From positions 32,362,126 through 32,426,125 of the forward strand of contig OY821747.1 of the NCBI GenBank assembly GCA_963682055.1: DNA of 64,000 nucleotides. The letters run 5' to 3'. The position numbers and the translations under genes are program-made. Positions within the stretch are counted from its first letter, which is position 1. Every line of letters begins with the position of its first letter. Shown in pieces: positions 45,862 through 56,274 of this stretch. The notes under the pieces are model-generated. The model had not been told where the DNA came from. It did no database searches and was given only the letters and a program-made list of their open reading frames with translations. The stretch is from Primula veris. Lineage: Eukaryota > Streptophyta > Magnoliopsida > Ericales > Primulaceae.

Positions 45862-46500
45862 CAATAATGCAACATAATGAATGCAAAAAACTCGTCATTC
45901 TGTAGGCTTTTATGGTTTTCAGAACTTTTGTTGTTTTAAAAGGATTGTTTAAACTTAGAATATTTTCGTTTGTTGTTATAAGTACTTATAAAAAAAACAA
46001 GGAGAAATAATCTCTGTGGAATTAATTAAAGTATTATTTTATAATCATATCCTCCAAGTCTTATTTTATTTTCTCTCTTCTTTTACTATTTCCTTATTAT
46101 CATTGGACTAAACATATGGGGTTTTAATTGAATCTATTTTAAGAAAAGAATTCAAATTATACTTTGAATTCACATACTTTTAATTTTCATGAAATATGAG
46201 AGATATATAATTATTTTCCCTAAAATAAAATAGGCAATGATGATGAAATTTAACTAATATTAATCCTGTTAAATAATAATGTATTAATTTTCTAATTATC
46301 TGGGATTGTTTAAACTTGGAATAATGTTATTATCTCACTATTAAATCCTACAGTCCAAATTTAAAAGACACACCTCTTCACAAACAGTAACCCTAACTAT
46401 CTAACGGTAATTAACCGCCCCTATTCAAAAAACATCCCATTTCACAACTATATACTTGTACATTTAATCTCTAAAAAATCAGACTAAGTGGAAAAAAAAA
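45862..46500. other. C2H2-2 3' flank and C2H2-3 promoter region
   Basis: 45880-45970 matches the C2H2-1 3' flank. The rest is AT-rich. A weak TATA-like CTATATAC lies near 46448 and a purine-rich leader directly precedes the ATG at 46501. No other gene is visible. Confidence 0.55.
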
Positions 46501-48003
46501 ATGTCCAACCCAGGAGAGGAAAATCCTCCTCCCAATTACCAAGAAAATCCTCCTCCGAACCAACAAAATCCTCCTCCAAACCAACAAAATTCTCAGCCCA
46601 ACCAACAAATCCCTCAGCCCGATGATGAAGCAACGTCGCGGCCAAGGCGTAGGGCCAGGGACCCATGCAACCCGCAGTTAACCCTCGCGATCGGACCAAG
46701 GACCTTAACAAGGCCCCCGACGCAGATCAGTTGGGAACATTTACAAGGAGCACTTGGTCCTATGCCACAGCAAGTGCCTCAACTAAGGCAAAGGGCACCT
46801 TCAAGGGCGCTGCTCCTACCGCCCAGTTTAGGGTTGAATTATGATTGGAAATGCGCTATTTGTAGGGCTGGTTTTCTCAACATGAGGGGGTTGAGTGGAC
46901 ATATGCGCGTTCACAAGGACCGTAACTGGAAGGGTATCCATCCCCCTCCGGAACTTTGCAAGCCTCAAGGGCTAGGAGTGATCGCTGATCTCTACTCAAA
47001 AAAGGATTATGATCCTGTTAAGAGGGATGATCGGATGCTCCCTGGACTTCTCAGCCTTGGAGGTGGTGTAACTGTTGGTGGTGGTGGGGGAGTGATGTCG
47101 CAGAGTATAGTCCCTTGGGTTCCGCCGCACAACCCTAATTATCAAGGGGATTTGGGAAGCGGAGGGGACGGGTCTAAAGAAGGCAGGAGTTTAGGGAAAA
47201 GGCCTGTCTGGGCAAGGGAGGAGGCAAGGTCTAATGAGCCCTTGAGGCGATCGAAACGTAGTCGTGTGGGGAATGTTCCTGATCTAAACGTGACTCCTCC
47301 ACAGCACAATGAACCAGAGGTTGATGACCAAGCAAGGGCAGAAAATGAGACACCGCTCGATGATCAGCCTGTGCCTGAAGTGGAAAAAGGAGAGGGCAGT
47401 AGCGCACCACTGGCTGAGACCGAGGTTCAAGAAGATGTAAGAGAAGATGCATCGCAGGCTGAGCCCGTTGATGTGCAAGAAGCAAGAGAGGATGCACCCG
47501 AGGCTGTAGAAGAATTAGGAGAGGACGCACCGCATGCTGAGCCCGAGGCCATAGAAAAAGTAAGAGAGGATGCACCGCAAGCTGAGCCCGAGGCCATAGA
47601 AAAAGTAAGAGAGGATACACCGCAGGCTGAGCCCGAGGCCATAGAAAAAGTAAGAGAGGATGCACCACAGGCTGAGCCCGAGGCCATAGAAAAAGTAAGA
47701 GAGGATGCACCGCAGGCTGAGCCCGAGGCCATAGAAAAAGTAAGAGAGGATGCACCGCAGGCTGAGCCCGAGGCCATAGAAAAAGTAAGAGAGGATGCAC
47801 TGCAGGCTGAGCCCAAGCCTCAAGAAGAAGTAGTTGAGGGAGATAATGCACCGGAATATGAGTCCGCACATGAAGAGGAAGGAACGGAGGAAGTTAATGC
47901 ACTGTTGAATGAGCCTGAGCCCAATGAAGAAGCAAAAGAGGAGGGAAGCAATGCACAATGCAACGGCGCGAAAAAGGAAGGTGGCCAGGGAGATGATGAG
48001 TAA
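46501..48003 (+). CDS. C2H2-3: single-finger C2H2 protein with EAR motif and acidic repeat array
   Basis: A 500-aa single-exon frame starts in AAAAATGTCC. The N-terminus is a Pro/Asn/Gln repeat region (ENPPPNYQ, QNPPPNQ units). The finger (about residues 118-138, [21 protein letters not shown]) is followed by KDRNWKGIHPPPE, the block shared with C2H2-1 and C2H2-2. The QALGGH box is replaced by RGLSGH. A Gly-rich loop follows, then a basic cluster RRSKRSR (possible nuclear signal) and VPDLNVTPP, a DLNxxP EAR motif near residue 261. From about residue 300 the protein is strongly acidic. It contains six exact-length copies of a 15-residue unit (EAIEKVREDAPQAEP) with degenerate copies on both sides. 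The upstream LTLAIGP may correspond to LTLGPPRP of the paralogs. The three long frames on the opposite strand are by-products of the repeat. A transcriptional regulator role is inferred. Confidence 0.85.
   Translation: MSNPGEENPPPNYQENPPPNQQNPPPNQQNSQPNQQIPQPDDEATSRPRRRARDPCNPQLTLAIGPRTLTRPPTQISWEHLQGALGPMPQQVPQLRQRAPSRALLLPPSLGLNYDWKCAICRAGFLNMRGLSGHMRVHKDRNWKGIHPPPELCKPQGLGVIADLYSKKDYDPVKRDDRMLPGLLSLGGGVTVGGGGGVMSQSIVPWVPPHNPNYQGDLGSGGDGSKEGRSLGKRPVWAREEARSNEPLRRSKRSRVGNVPDLNVTPPQHNEPEVDDQARAENETPLDDQPVPEVEKGEGSSAPLAETEVQEDVREDASQAEPVDVQEAREDAPEAVEELGEDAPHAEPEAIEKVREDAPQAEPEAIEKVREDTPQAEPEAIEKVREDAPQAEPEAIEKVREDAPQAEPEAIEKVREDAPQAEPEAIEKVREDALQAEPKPQEEVVEGDNAPEYESAHEEEGTEEVNALLNEPEPNEEAKEEGSNAQCNGAKKEGGQGDDE
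47541..47810 (+). repeat. 45-bp in-frame coding minisatellite, six units
   Basis: Units begin at 47541, 47586, 47631, 47676, 47721 and 47766, with the common start GCCCGAGGCCATAGAAAAAG. They differ by single bases (for example GATGCA versus GATACA, CCGCAA versus CCGCAG versus CCACAG). Degenerate units extend on both sides (about 47418-47540 and 47811-47990). Confidence 0.95.
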
Positions 48004-50950
48004 TCTCGTTATCACCCGGTGTCTATTTCTCGTTTATTTTATTTTTAAGACAATTTTATTTACTGCATAAATTTTTGGAGTTCGCAGCGATCTGTTTTTT
48101 ATGCGGATTTTCTACATTTGAAACATTATCAGTACATGTTAGCAAGAACGAATTATGGATTTAATTTACATTTGCTGGAAGAATTGAAATGACATTTGAT
48201 ATTTTTCTTGTTTTATAATTGATGTTCATTAGTTTCTGCAATTTAAAATTATGCCATGAGTTTACATATTTTATTTTTAGCATTTTATCCATGTCAAGTT
48301 TAACCCGTCTTTGTTTTTGTGTTTCTTTTTATCTCTCTTTTTAAGTATTCCTGCATTTCTTCATCATCTGTAGGCTATTTGGGTTAAAAGTACTTCATTT
48401 TTTGGGATTTCTAAATTTCTGAATATTGCAAACATCAATTTATACAAACTAGTGGTCACATTAAAGGTTAATTACACGTTATAGTTTCGTTAGATAATGG
48501 CATCTATTTCTTGTTGTTTTGAGACAATATTGTTTTGTTATGCGTGATTTCTGTATTTTCAACATAATTACATGTTAGAACTAGTCATGGATTTTTAAAT
48601 TTGCTGGACGAATTGATCAAATGACGTTAGATAATTTCTTTTTATTATTGTTTGATGTTCATTAGCCAAGAGTTTACATATTTTAATTCATATTATTTAT
48701 TTTTTTTGTTTCCTTTTTATGTCTATGTTCCTGCATATTTTAAAATTATGTCATGAGTTCACATATTTTATTTTTAGTAATTATCCTTGCCAAGTTTAAT
48801 CCGTCTTTGTTCTGTTGTTTCTATTTATCTTTTTCATTTCAGATACTTCTTCTCAGATAGATTAGAGAGCGATTACCAAAAATGGCGATATCCACTCGTA
48901 TTCATTCTCAAAATAATTAGTTCATATCAAATCCGAATAATATACCCTCTTCTTTTCTAAGTCGATTCTTTTTCTTAGCGATGTATGACACTGAGATATA
49001 TAATTGATTTCTATAGTTTTTCCATCAATTTCCCAGTTAGCCAACCGTGTCTGCCGCTCCATTTACATCTCCATAAACATGCAGGGAATTTTATAAATTT
49101 CTAAATATTTATAAAATATTTGGAATTTTAAACATTTACTAACCAAAAAGAAGAAAAGTAAAATTGTGGCTTGTGTTACTCCCAACGTTTTAAATATCGT
49201 TATCGTTAGCGTAGCGTTTTTTCGTAAAAAACGCTAATAACGACCCGGTCCTCCGACCAGACCGCCACTATTCGCTTACTACCACCAATAGTACAGTCCA
49301 CTTTGTCCCGATTTCGTTCTCGTTTCTCGGGACGCACGGATTTAAAAGGTCTTGATGATTGGAATGAAAATTTCCTTAACTTATATACTATATAGGTACT
49401 CACATATCTAGACGATGTGAGACAATACTTTCTATTTACACCGGTATTTTCCTACGAAAATTCGGGTTCTTACCTAAACTCTCCCCCTCTGCAAACATCA
49501 AATTATACAAGCTAGTGTGGTAAGTTCACATTAAAAGGTTACACATTAGTTTTGTTACGTGACGTTTTTGTGTTTTTCATCGATCTAGTTATGCAAATTC
49601 CAATTTTTTTAATTGGATTCGTATTCTTGTGTACTCATCGGTTTCGTTAAATCATGAATGACAATAACTCTTTTCTTAATTTTGTTCTATTCGTACTTAA
49701 ATCATGTAACTGACTCTCAGTAACTTATATATATATCAATAAAATTACTAGAAATTTGTACAAAAAAAAAATGTTTATTCCACGTTAGAAAAACTTTCAG
49801 ATCTCATGCATGTTAATATATATGAAAATAGTCGAGCCGCATATGGTTTTAATTGGGAAAAATATTCAATGAAGCATTTTTGTTTTATTTCTTAATAGCA
49901 TAAATAAGATGATCTTATTAGAAGAAAAGTTGCACCTTATACCCGGTGTATACATGCTTGATTATTGATCAAGTATTGTGGGTGGTGAAGAATTTTATTT
50001 ATTTATTTTTGCAAAAAGGTGGTGAAGAATTTTGTGTTGCTTAAATTTAAGAACCTCATAGAGCACCTTATTTATTGAAAGATCTATACCAATTTGTTTG
50101 CTTATTGACTCTAAAAGTTGGAGATAAATTGGTTGATAGAAAGTGTAATAATACTTATACTGTTATACAAAAGACGATGATTAGTTAGCTGCGTTTAGAT
50201 CGATGAAAACGAATTAGCTGCTTTGTTGACCTAGCCTTAATGATTAATTAATCAAATGAAGACTCTTATTTGATGATTAACGTACGTTTGCTCTCTCGCT
50301 TCATCAAATTAATTAGTGAATAAGAAAACAAAAACAGATTAAATAAATAAAAAAAAGTGGTCACAACATGAAAGTAACGACGATAGAGTAATCTTTTCAT
50401 TTTTATCATATCCTCCAACTCTGCTCTAGATCCCGGGTTCTTCATCGTCACTTTGTTCTCGGGTTTACCCTTCCCATATCCTCATACGAAAAGCAGTTTT
50501 TTGGGGTTATCAAAGCTATGTTACATAAGGATGGTGTTATACGGGGTAAGTTGGATCTTGGATCGATGCATATGTTAGATTTTGGTCTCATTACGCATAA
50601 CTCTCATATTAAAAAGTTTCTTAATAGCAAATTAATTTAGTGCTTATGAAATTAGTGATGCATTCATGCCTTTCAAGTATACTTAATTTGGTTGCTAATC
50701 TGTATATATAGGTACTCCTAAAGTTGAGGTCATTAGGAATCATATTAAATTTTCCTCGAATCATTTCTAGTGAACAACATTTTATACGTGTGTGGACTTA
50801 TAATGCTTTCATCTTTAGATTGTTTAAAAGGCTAATTTTTACTTAATATTTTTACCTTGCCTAGTTCAAGATGCCTTTTTTTTTTCCTATTAATTTTGTT
50901 ATAATTATTTTTTGTAACTTATTACTCAACCTATTGGTGAATCCTTAAAA
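48004..50950. other. Intergenic DNA downstream of C2H2-3, with a diverged tandem duplication
   Basis: 48050-48330 and 48530-48815 are diverged direct copies (ACATGTTAG..., GATGTTCATTAG, ATTATG(C/T)CATGAGTT, AAGTTTAA(C/T)CCGTCTTTG). A coding-like fragment at about 50417-50547 (LPISSYEKQFFGVIKAMLHK, then GGG-gtaagt) is unrecognised. TATCTAGACGATGTGAGAC near 49407 resembles TRIM LTR text, but no element can be defined. No complete gene is present. Confidence 0.5.
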
Positions 50951-51348
50951 GTCGATTTGCCTACTCTTATACACTCTAGGTCTGCTTCTGTCATGGTTTA
51001 CCTTGAAATTGACACCCCTTGCAAGATTATTCAATTATGTCTGTTAGAGTTTATATTATACCACATCGATGTAATATCGATAAAACATGTGATTTATAAG
51101 TGAGTTACCATTATTATCATTTCGATGCCTTTTAATGGTAAAAGAATATGGATTCTAATATGGTATCAGAGCGGGCCATCGATGTTGGGCCTCGCCTCCA
51201 CATGTTCATATCTGCTCGTTGGACCCTTAAAATGTCGGGTCACGGGCGAGGGGAGTGTTAGAGTTTATATTATCCCACATCGATGTAATATCGATCAAGT
51301 ACGTCGATTAGCCTACTCTTACACACTTTAGGCCTGCTTCTGTCAGGG
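50951..51348 (+). repeat. 46-bp direct repeat around the TRIM
   Basis: 50951-50996 and 51303-51348 share GTCGATT, GCCTACTCTTA, ACACT and CTGCTTCTGTCA with a few substitutions. One copy lies before the first TRIM LTR and the other directly after the second. Confidence 0.8.
51042..51295 (+). mobile_element. TRIM-like miniature LTR element (incomplete)
   Basis: Two 40-bp direct copies starting TGTTAGAGTTTATATTAT (51042-51081 and 51256-51295, one mismatch) flank an internal region. That region holds TGGTATCAGAGC (51161-51172), the primer-binding site complementary to initiator tRNA-Met, and a polypurine tract GGGCGAGGGGAG (51244-51255) directly before the second copy. It has no coding capacity. 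The two terminal copies diverge after 40 bp, so one or both LTRs are truncated or rearranged. Confidence 0.75.
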
Positions 51349-52260
51349 TCATTTGTTGCATCTGCTTAACAGCTTTACGAGTGTTTATAAAGGTAACCCG
51401 ATAGTGCTCAAATCAAACAAAAAATGGCTAAAAAAATCTATAAAAACACTGACAAAAGGCAAGATAATTATCTAATTTATCTTCTTCATTTAGGAATATT
51501 GATAAGCCAAACTTTATTAAATAAAAAATAATGGGATGTTTTAGAGACCAAATTGCTTTAAGTTATGATTATAAACATGTTAGTCATTTAATAGTCTAGT
51601 ATTAGTATAAATACTCCTACACTGAATGTTCAGAATTAGGGTATTATTAATTCTAATCAATCTAGGATTAATAATTATTTGGAAATGATTAAATATAACA
51701 ACTCAATGTCAAAATTAGGGTTTACATCTCTTATAATAGAAAGCTAAACAAATGATAGCCTTACTTTTTCTTTTCTTTAGATAGTCTCAAGGACAGTTAG
51801 CATGCCAAAAGATGTACAATATAGTGCTAGTAAAGTCATCTCAACTCATTATAAGGTTCAATATAAAACTCTTTCAACACTCTTGATTTATAATAATTGT
51901 TATATTAAGTGATAATTGTGATATACTGTATTGCAATGTTTTATATGACTATGATTCGGATTCTAGTTTGTTTAAACTACCAAGAACTAACACAAAGTCT
52001 TTTAAGAAGCACTCTTTTGAGTTTTATCAACAAAAAAAAACGCTCTATGAGTACCTATAGTTATTGAAAAATTAGGAGCCCGTAACTTTTTTGAGTCCAT
52101 GTGCACATGCACCGACTGCATAATATCAGGGCCGTCTCTCATAATAAATGAAAAGAAGATGAACTTTTATCGAAACGAGGACGATTTTCCCCCCCACTAA
52201 TTGCTTGTTTTGCCCTACCCATCACACCATGATTTGAACCGTCGTACTTTTATTTAAGAG
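51349..52260. other. Intergenic AT-rich DNA
   Basis: No supported gene or element is seen. Confidence 0.6.
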
Positions 52261-53277
52261 TTAATTAACATAAACATACCCTACACTTATTATATTAACA
52301 AAAACATACCCTCAAAAGTTAAATTATTAAAAATATACATTCAAATAATAATTAATAAAAAACAAAAAATCTGATTCATCTTTCCCAATCTATTTTCTCC
52401 CTCTCATCATTTCACTCTCTCCTCCTCTCACCCTCTCTCCAATCTCGCTCTCCTTCTTCTCTCTCCCTCCAATATATCTCCTCATTCTTTTCACTCTCTC
52501 CAATCTCTCATGCCTGCTCTATCTTTCCGATCTCTCTCTCCATCATACCTCTATTTTTCTGATCTTTTTCTTCTCCTCCATCTCTGTCTTCTGTGTATAT
52601 TGAGACGAACACATCTATAGCAATGGGCGGCGAGGGTATAAAGCGAGATCGAAAACTCGAGATTGATGTCGACGGAGATGCGATCGTCGAATGAGAGGCC
52701 TACGACGACGACGTGATAGTTCGAGATCGGAGAACGGGTAACAGTTGTATTTGTTAATTAGTGTATAATGTTGAAAAATAAGTATATGAATTACGTGAAT
52801 TAAGTGTATGAATTTGAAAATTATGTATATGAATTATGAAAGTAAATATATGAATTATTTAAATTGGGGTATGAATTTTAAAAATATGGGTGAACTCTTT
52901 AAATCATGATATAAACTTTTGAAATAAGGGTATGACCTTTTGTAATAAAGGTATGAAAAATACAAATTATATCAACTTTTGGAATAAAAGTATGAAATAT
53001 ACAAATTAGGGTATGAATTTTTGAAATAAGAGTGTGGACTTTTGAAATAAGGTTATAGACTTTTGGAATAAGGGTATGAAATATACAAATTTGGATATAA
53101 ACTTTTGAAATAAGGGTATGAACTTTTGGAATAACGGTATGAAATATACAAATTAGGGTATGAACTTTTGAAATAAGGGTACGGACTTTTGGTATGAAAT
53201 ATACAAATTAGGATATAAAATTTTGGGTATGTTTTTATTAATTAGAAATTTTTGGATATATTTTTGTTAATTTAATT
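52261..53277. mobile_element. Possible non-autonomous DNA element with nested inverted ends
   Basis: The left end carries AACATAAACATACC and AACAAAAACATACCCT. The right end carries the inverse (GGGTATGTTTTTATTAATTA and GGATATATTTTTGTTAATTT). The interior has a C/T-rich block (52380-52600) and many copies of a GGGTATGAACTTTTGAAATA-like unit (52830-53230). I found no clear target duplication and no transposase, so the call is tentative. Confidence 0.4.
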
Positions 53278-53584
53278 TGAAAAGTAATATATTTTGTTAA
53301 TTTATTTTTTATTTAACTTTTAAAAAATAAATATAATTCCAACTCATCAAATTGATGATTGAAGTAATTGAACACACAAGACGGGGATAACGAGGTCCCT
53401 ACCAATATTTAATATTATCCAACATTACATTTTTTAAGGCAACTTCTTATCCCTTATCTCTACATACCATTCAATAATTGGTGTATATTTATTTTTTATA
53501 CATGCTCATTCCGTTACTTTTGAATATATTAAATTTTGACACGTAAATTATTAATGTACTTATAAATATGATAAGATATTTTGA

Positions 53585-53809
53585 TAATTTTTTTGAATCG
53601 AAAAAGACTGAAACCGAAAAAACGCATAAAAAACCGAAAAATAACCGAAAAACCGAAAAAACCCTGAAACCGGATCGGAAAAAAAACGGTCCGGTTCTGT
53701 CCAAAAAATAAAAAACCCAAAACAGAAAAAAAGCAAAATAAAAACTATGCTCGGTTTCGGTTTCGATTTTGCTAAAAACCGAACCGAATCGGACCGAACC
53801 CAGCCCTAG
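53585..53809 (-). mobile_element. Probable hAT-like MITE remnant rich in ACCGAAAA
   Basis: The right end CCCAGCCCTA inverts to TAGGGCTGGG, the same terminus as the MITE at 22239-22485. The interior is made of CCGAAAA, CGGTTTCGG and ACCGAACCG words. The left terminus and target duplication were not found. The ORFs on the minus strand here are compositional artefacts. Confidence 0.5.
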
Positions 53810-54493
53810 AGTGAATAACAAAATACATCCTTAAAAAAAAAATACATCCCTTAGTTTTATAGTTTTACACCAATCCCATCACTTTGAACAATCAGTCTTA
53901 ATAGTACTCAAATTTGTTAAAATAGACAAATCCTAATATAATTCTATTTTTTTTTCTAATATATAATACTAGTCTTTTAACACAAATTATATATAATATC
54001 ATGTCTACATATATAATTAGGATCTCATGTTACCCCGAAAATTCGTGGCACCTAACCTGGAAAAACAAATTAATAGTTATAGTTATTTTCAAGTTTATAA
54101 ATTTTTGTTTTGTAGCATGTAAGAGTTTAATTTTGCATATTTAAAAAGTGAAATATATCACGAATGTAGTTATGTAAAGAATAATGTAAAACCCATTATT
54201 GCTAGACCTTCATCATAACTGTTTTTCGCTAGTCATAGTACACCGTGGCTGCTATTATTTTTGAAAAAAATGACTAAAACTTATGCATGAAGTTGTTTTC
54301 TGAACAAAACTAACATTACCGATTCTTTTTTCTTCAAGATACAAGACGTTGTAACAAAAGTCTTTACAATAAAACCGAATACGAAGCAATTTTATTTTTT
54401 GAGGTAAGTATTCACAATCTAAATCCGTGCTTGCCATGACTATTATCACGATTTTCAAACTAAGAAAAACACGTAAACGTCTAAATGACTAAA

Positions 54494-54810
54494 CCTAGTA
54501 ACCCACTACTCTCAAATAGTTAGGGTAAAATTCAATAAATTTTTCAACATTTGGGATAAAAAAGTTTAAATTTTTAGTACATTTACTAAATAGAAAGATG
54601 TTCAAACCAGTTGAATCAATACCAAATCCAGTAACTAGTAAGCCACCACTCTCAAATACTTAGGGTAAAATTCAATAAATTTTTCAACATTTGGGATAAA
54701 AAAGTTTAAATTTCTAGTAAATTTACTAAATAGAAAGATGTTCAAACCAGTTGAATCATAATAACAAACCTAGTAACTAGTAAGCTAACAACACTCTCAA
54801 ATAACTAGAG
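54494..54810. repeat. About 140-bp tandem duplication with a partial third unit
   Basis: CTCAAATA(G/C)TTAGGGTAAAATTC starts near 54511 and 54651, and a third CTCAAATAACTAG lies near 54796. The blocks TTTTTCAACATTTGGGATAA and GAAAGATGTTCAAACCAG repeat within each unit. A related phrase recurs at about 55948. Confidence 0.85.
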
Positions 54811-54984
54811 CAATCTATATCAAATAAACTAAATTTCACTAGCTAAATATTGACACATCGACAGTAAAGGATACTCCTAACTGACACCAATACCCATTAA
54901 TTTTAATTTCAACGTTCCTACATTTGGACACACTATCTTTGCATAGCATTTGGACACACACATGAACAACAAACGCTTCAAAAG

Positions 54985-55690
54985 ATTGAAGTGAAGCATA
55001 TTGGTTCAGAGAATAACCACGCTGACTTGTTCACCAAGTCACTGCCAAAGCATTCTTTTCAGAAGCACGTACGGGCGATTGGCCTACGTAGGCTATCTGA
55101 GCTACCTTAGAGCGACATTTTATGTCGGAGTCGAAATCCTCGCACCCTGTCGTGTGCAAGTGAGGGGGAGCATCCTGTTGTATGCATGTGTACTCTTTTT
55201 GTCCTTAGTACAAGGTTTTTCCCACTGGGTTTTCCTTGACAAGGTTTTTAGCGAGACACGTTCCATGTTATACCTCACTAAGGATTGCCGAAATCAGGGG
55301 GAGTATCCTGTCGTATACTTCTTACCACTGTGTACTCTTTTGTCCTTCGACCAGAGTTTTTTCCCACTGGGTTTACTCTGGCAAGGTTTTGATGAGGCAC
55401 CTGTTTTGTGGTTGATCCCCTACTACTACCACTGTTGCACTCTTTTTCCTTCGATCTCCGAGAGCAGTGCTGATAACGTGTTGTAATACACTATTAGCTA
55501 GGTATTTAGGGAGACAAAAGTAGAGAGAGGGGAGAACAGTATGATCTTTATTATGAATGAATATGTGAATGAATGAATAAATACAAGACCCCTAGCCCTC
55601 TTTATATAGATAGAGGGGTAGGGTTAAAAGCCCATCTGGGCCCAATAAGTAAAAGCCCAATAAGAGTCCAATAATCTTACAACAATTTTT
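54985..55690 (+). pseudogene. Ty1/copia remnant: end of RNase H plus 3' region
   Basis: One frame from about 54977 to 55110 reads IEVKHIGSENNHADLFTKSL, the C-terminal RNase H signature of copia polyproteins, and then stops. It is followed by G-rich purine tracts (GTGAGGGGGAGCATCCTG, CAGGGGGAGTATCCTG) and T/C-rich text like a 3' untranslated region or LTR up to about 55690. No matching 5' part or LTR pair is present, so it is a fragment. Confidence 0.7.
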
Positions 55691-56274
55691 ATTTTTTTAA
55701 AACTTCCCCAGTAGTATAAGAAATGATTTAAACCTACAATGAATAAATAAACCATTTAAACTCATTATAAAAACCACGACCGCTCACCAAATGTTTTGTT
55801 ACGGTTAGCATTGAACTTATAGTCTCACACTAACTAATGACTTATGGTAGTTCATGTAGTCCGATATGAATGAAAAAGCATTATTTTATTAAAATAACTC
55901 TAAAAACCGATACTAAAATATAATTCATGTAAAATCGCATCACTTTTCCAACATTTGGGATGAATAAGTTTAGTTTACAAGTATATACATACCGAGCATG
56001 TTAATTTCCAAAACAACATCTCGAAAAAAAAAGACTCATATTTGTCTTTCCGTCGTAAAACCGTAGAGATTTGCATTAATCAAATATTAATTTAGAACGT
56101 TTTTAAAATAAAATAAAAATATGTGTAACTTGATGTTTAGTCCAAAGTAGAAATAAGTTGAAACCAATTTAATCAAATATTGTAATATTATATTAGAATT
56201 TGTATATCTATAATTTATATATTTATATATCTATATATCAAATCACTCTCAGTCAAATATCTCTCTCTCTAGCA
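55691..56274. other. Catalase upstream region
   Basis: AT-rich. Several TATA-like words lie at 56200-56240, followed by a CT-rich leader (ATCTCTCTCTCTAGCA) directly before the catalase ATG. A core promoter here is likely, but the exact TATA cannot be chosen. Confidence 0.5.

Noticed and set aside
47231..48015. Three long ORFs on the minus strand (212, 166 and 129 codons)
   Set aside because: They are shadows of the 45-bp coding repeat of C2H2-3. A repeat length divisible by three keeps all frames open. The + strand frame has the domain content.
51161..51172. TGGTATCAGAGC as part of a tRNA gene
   Set aside because: It is the complement of the 3' end of initiator tRNA-Met without the rest of a tRNA. 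Its position between short LTRs fits a primer-binding site.
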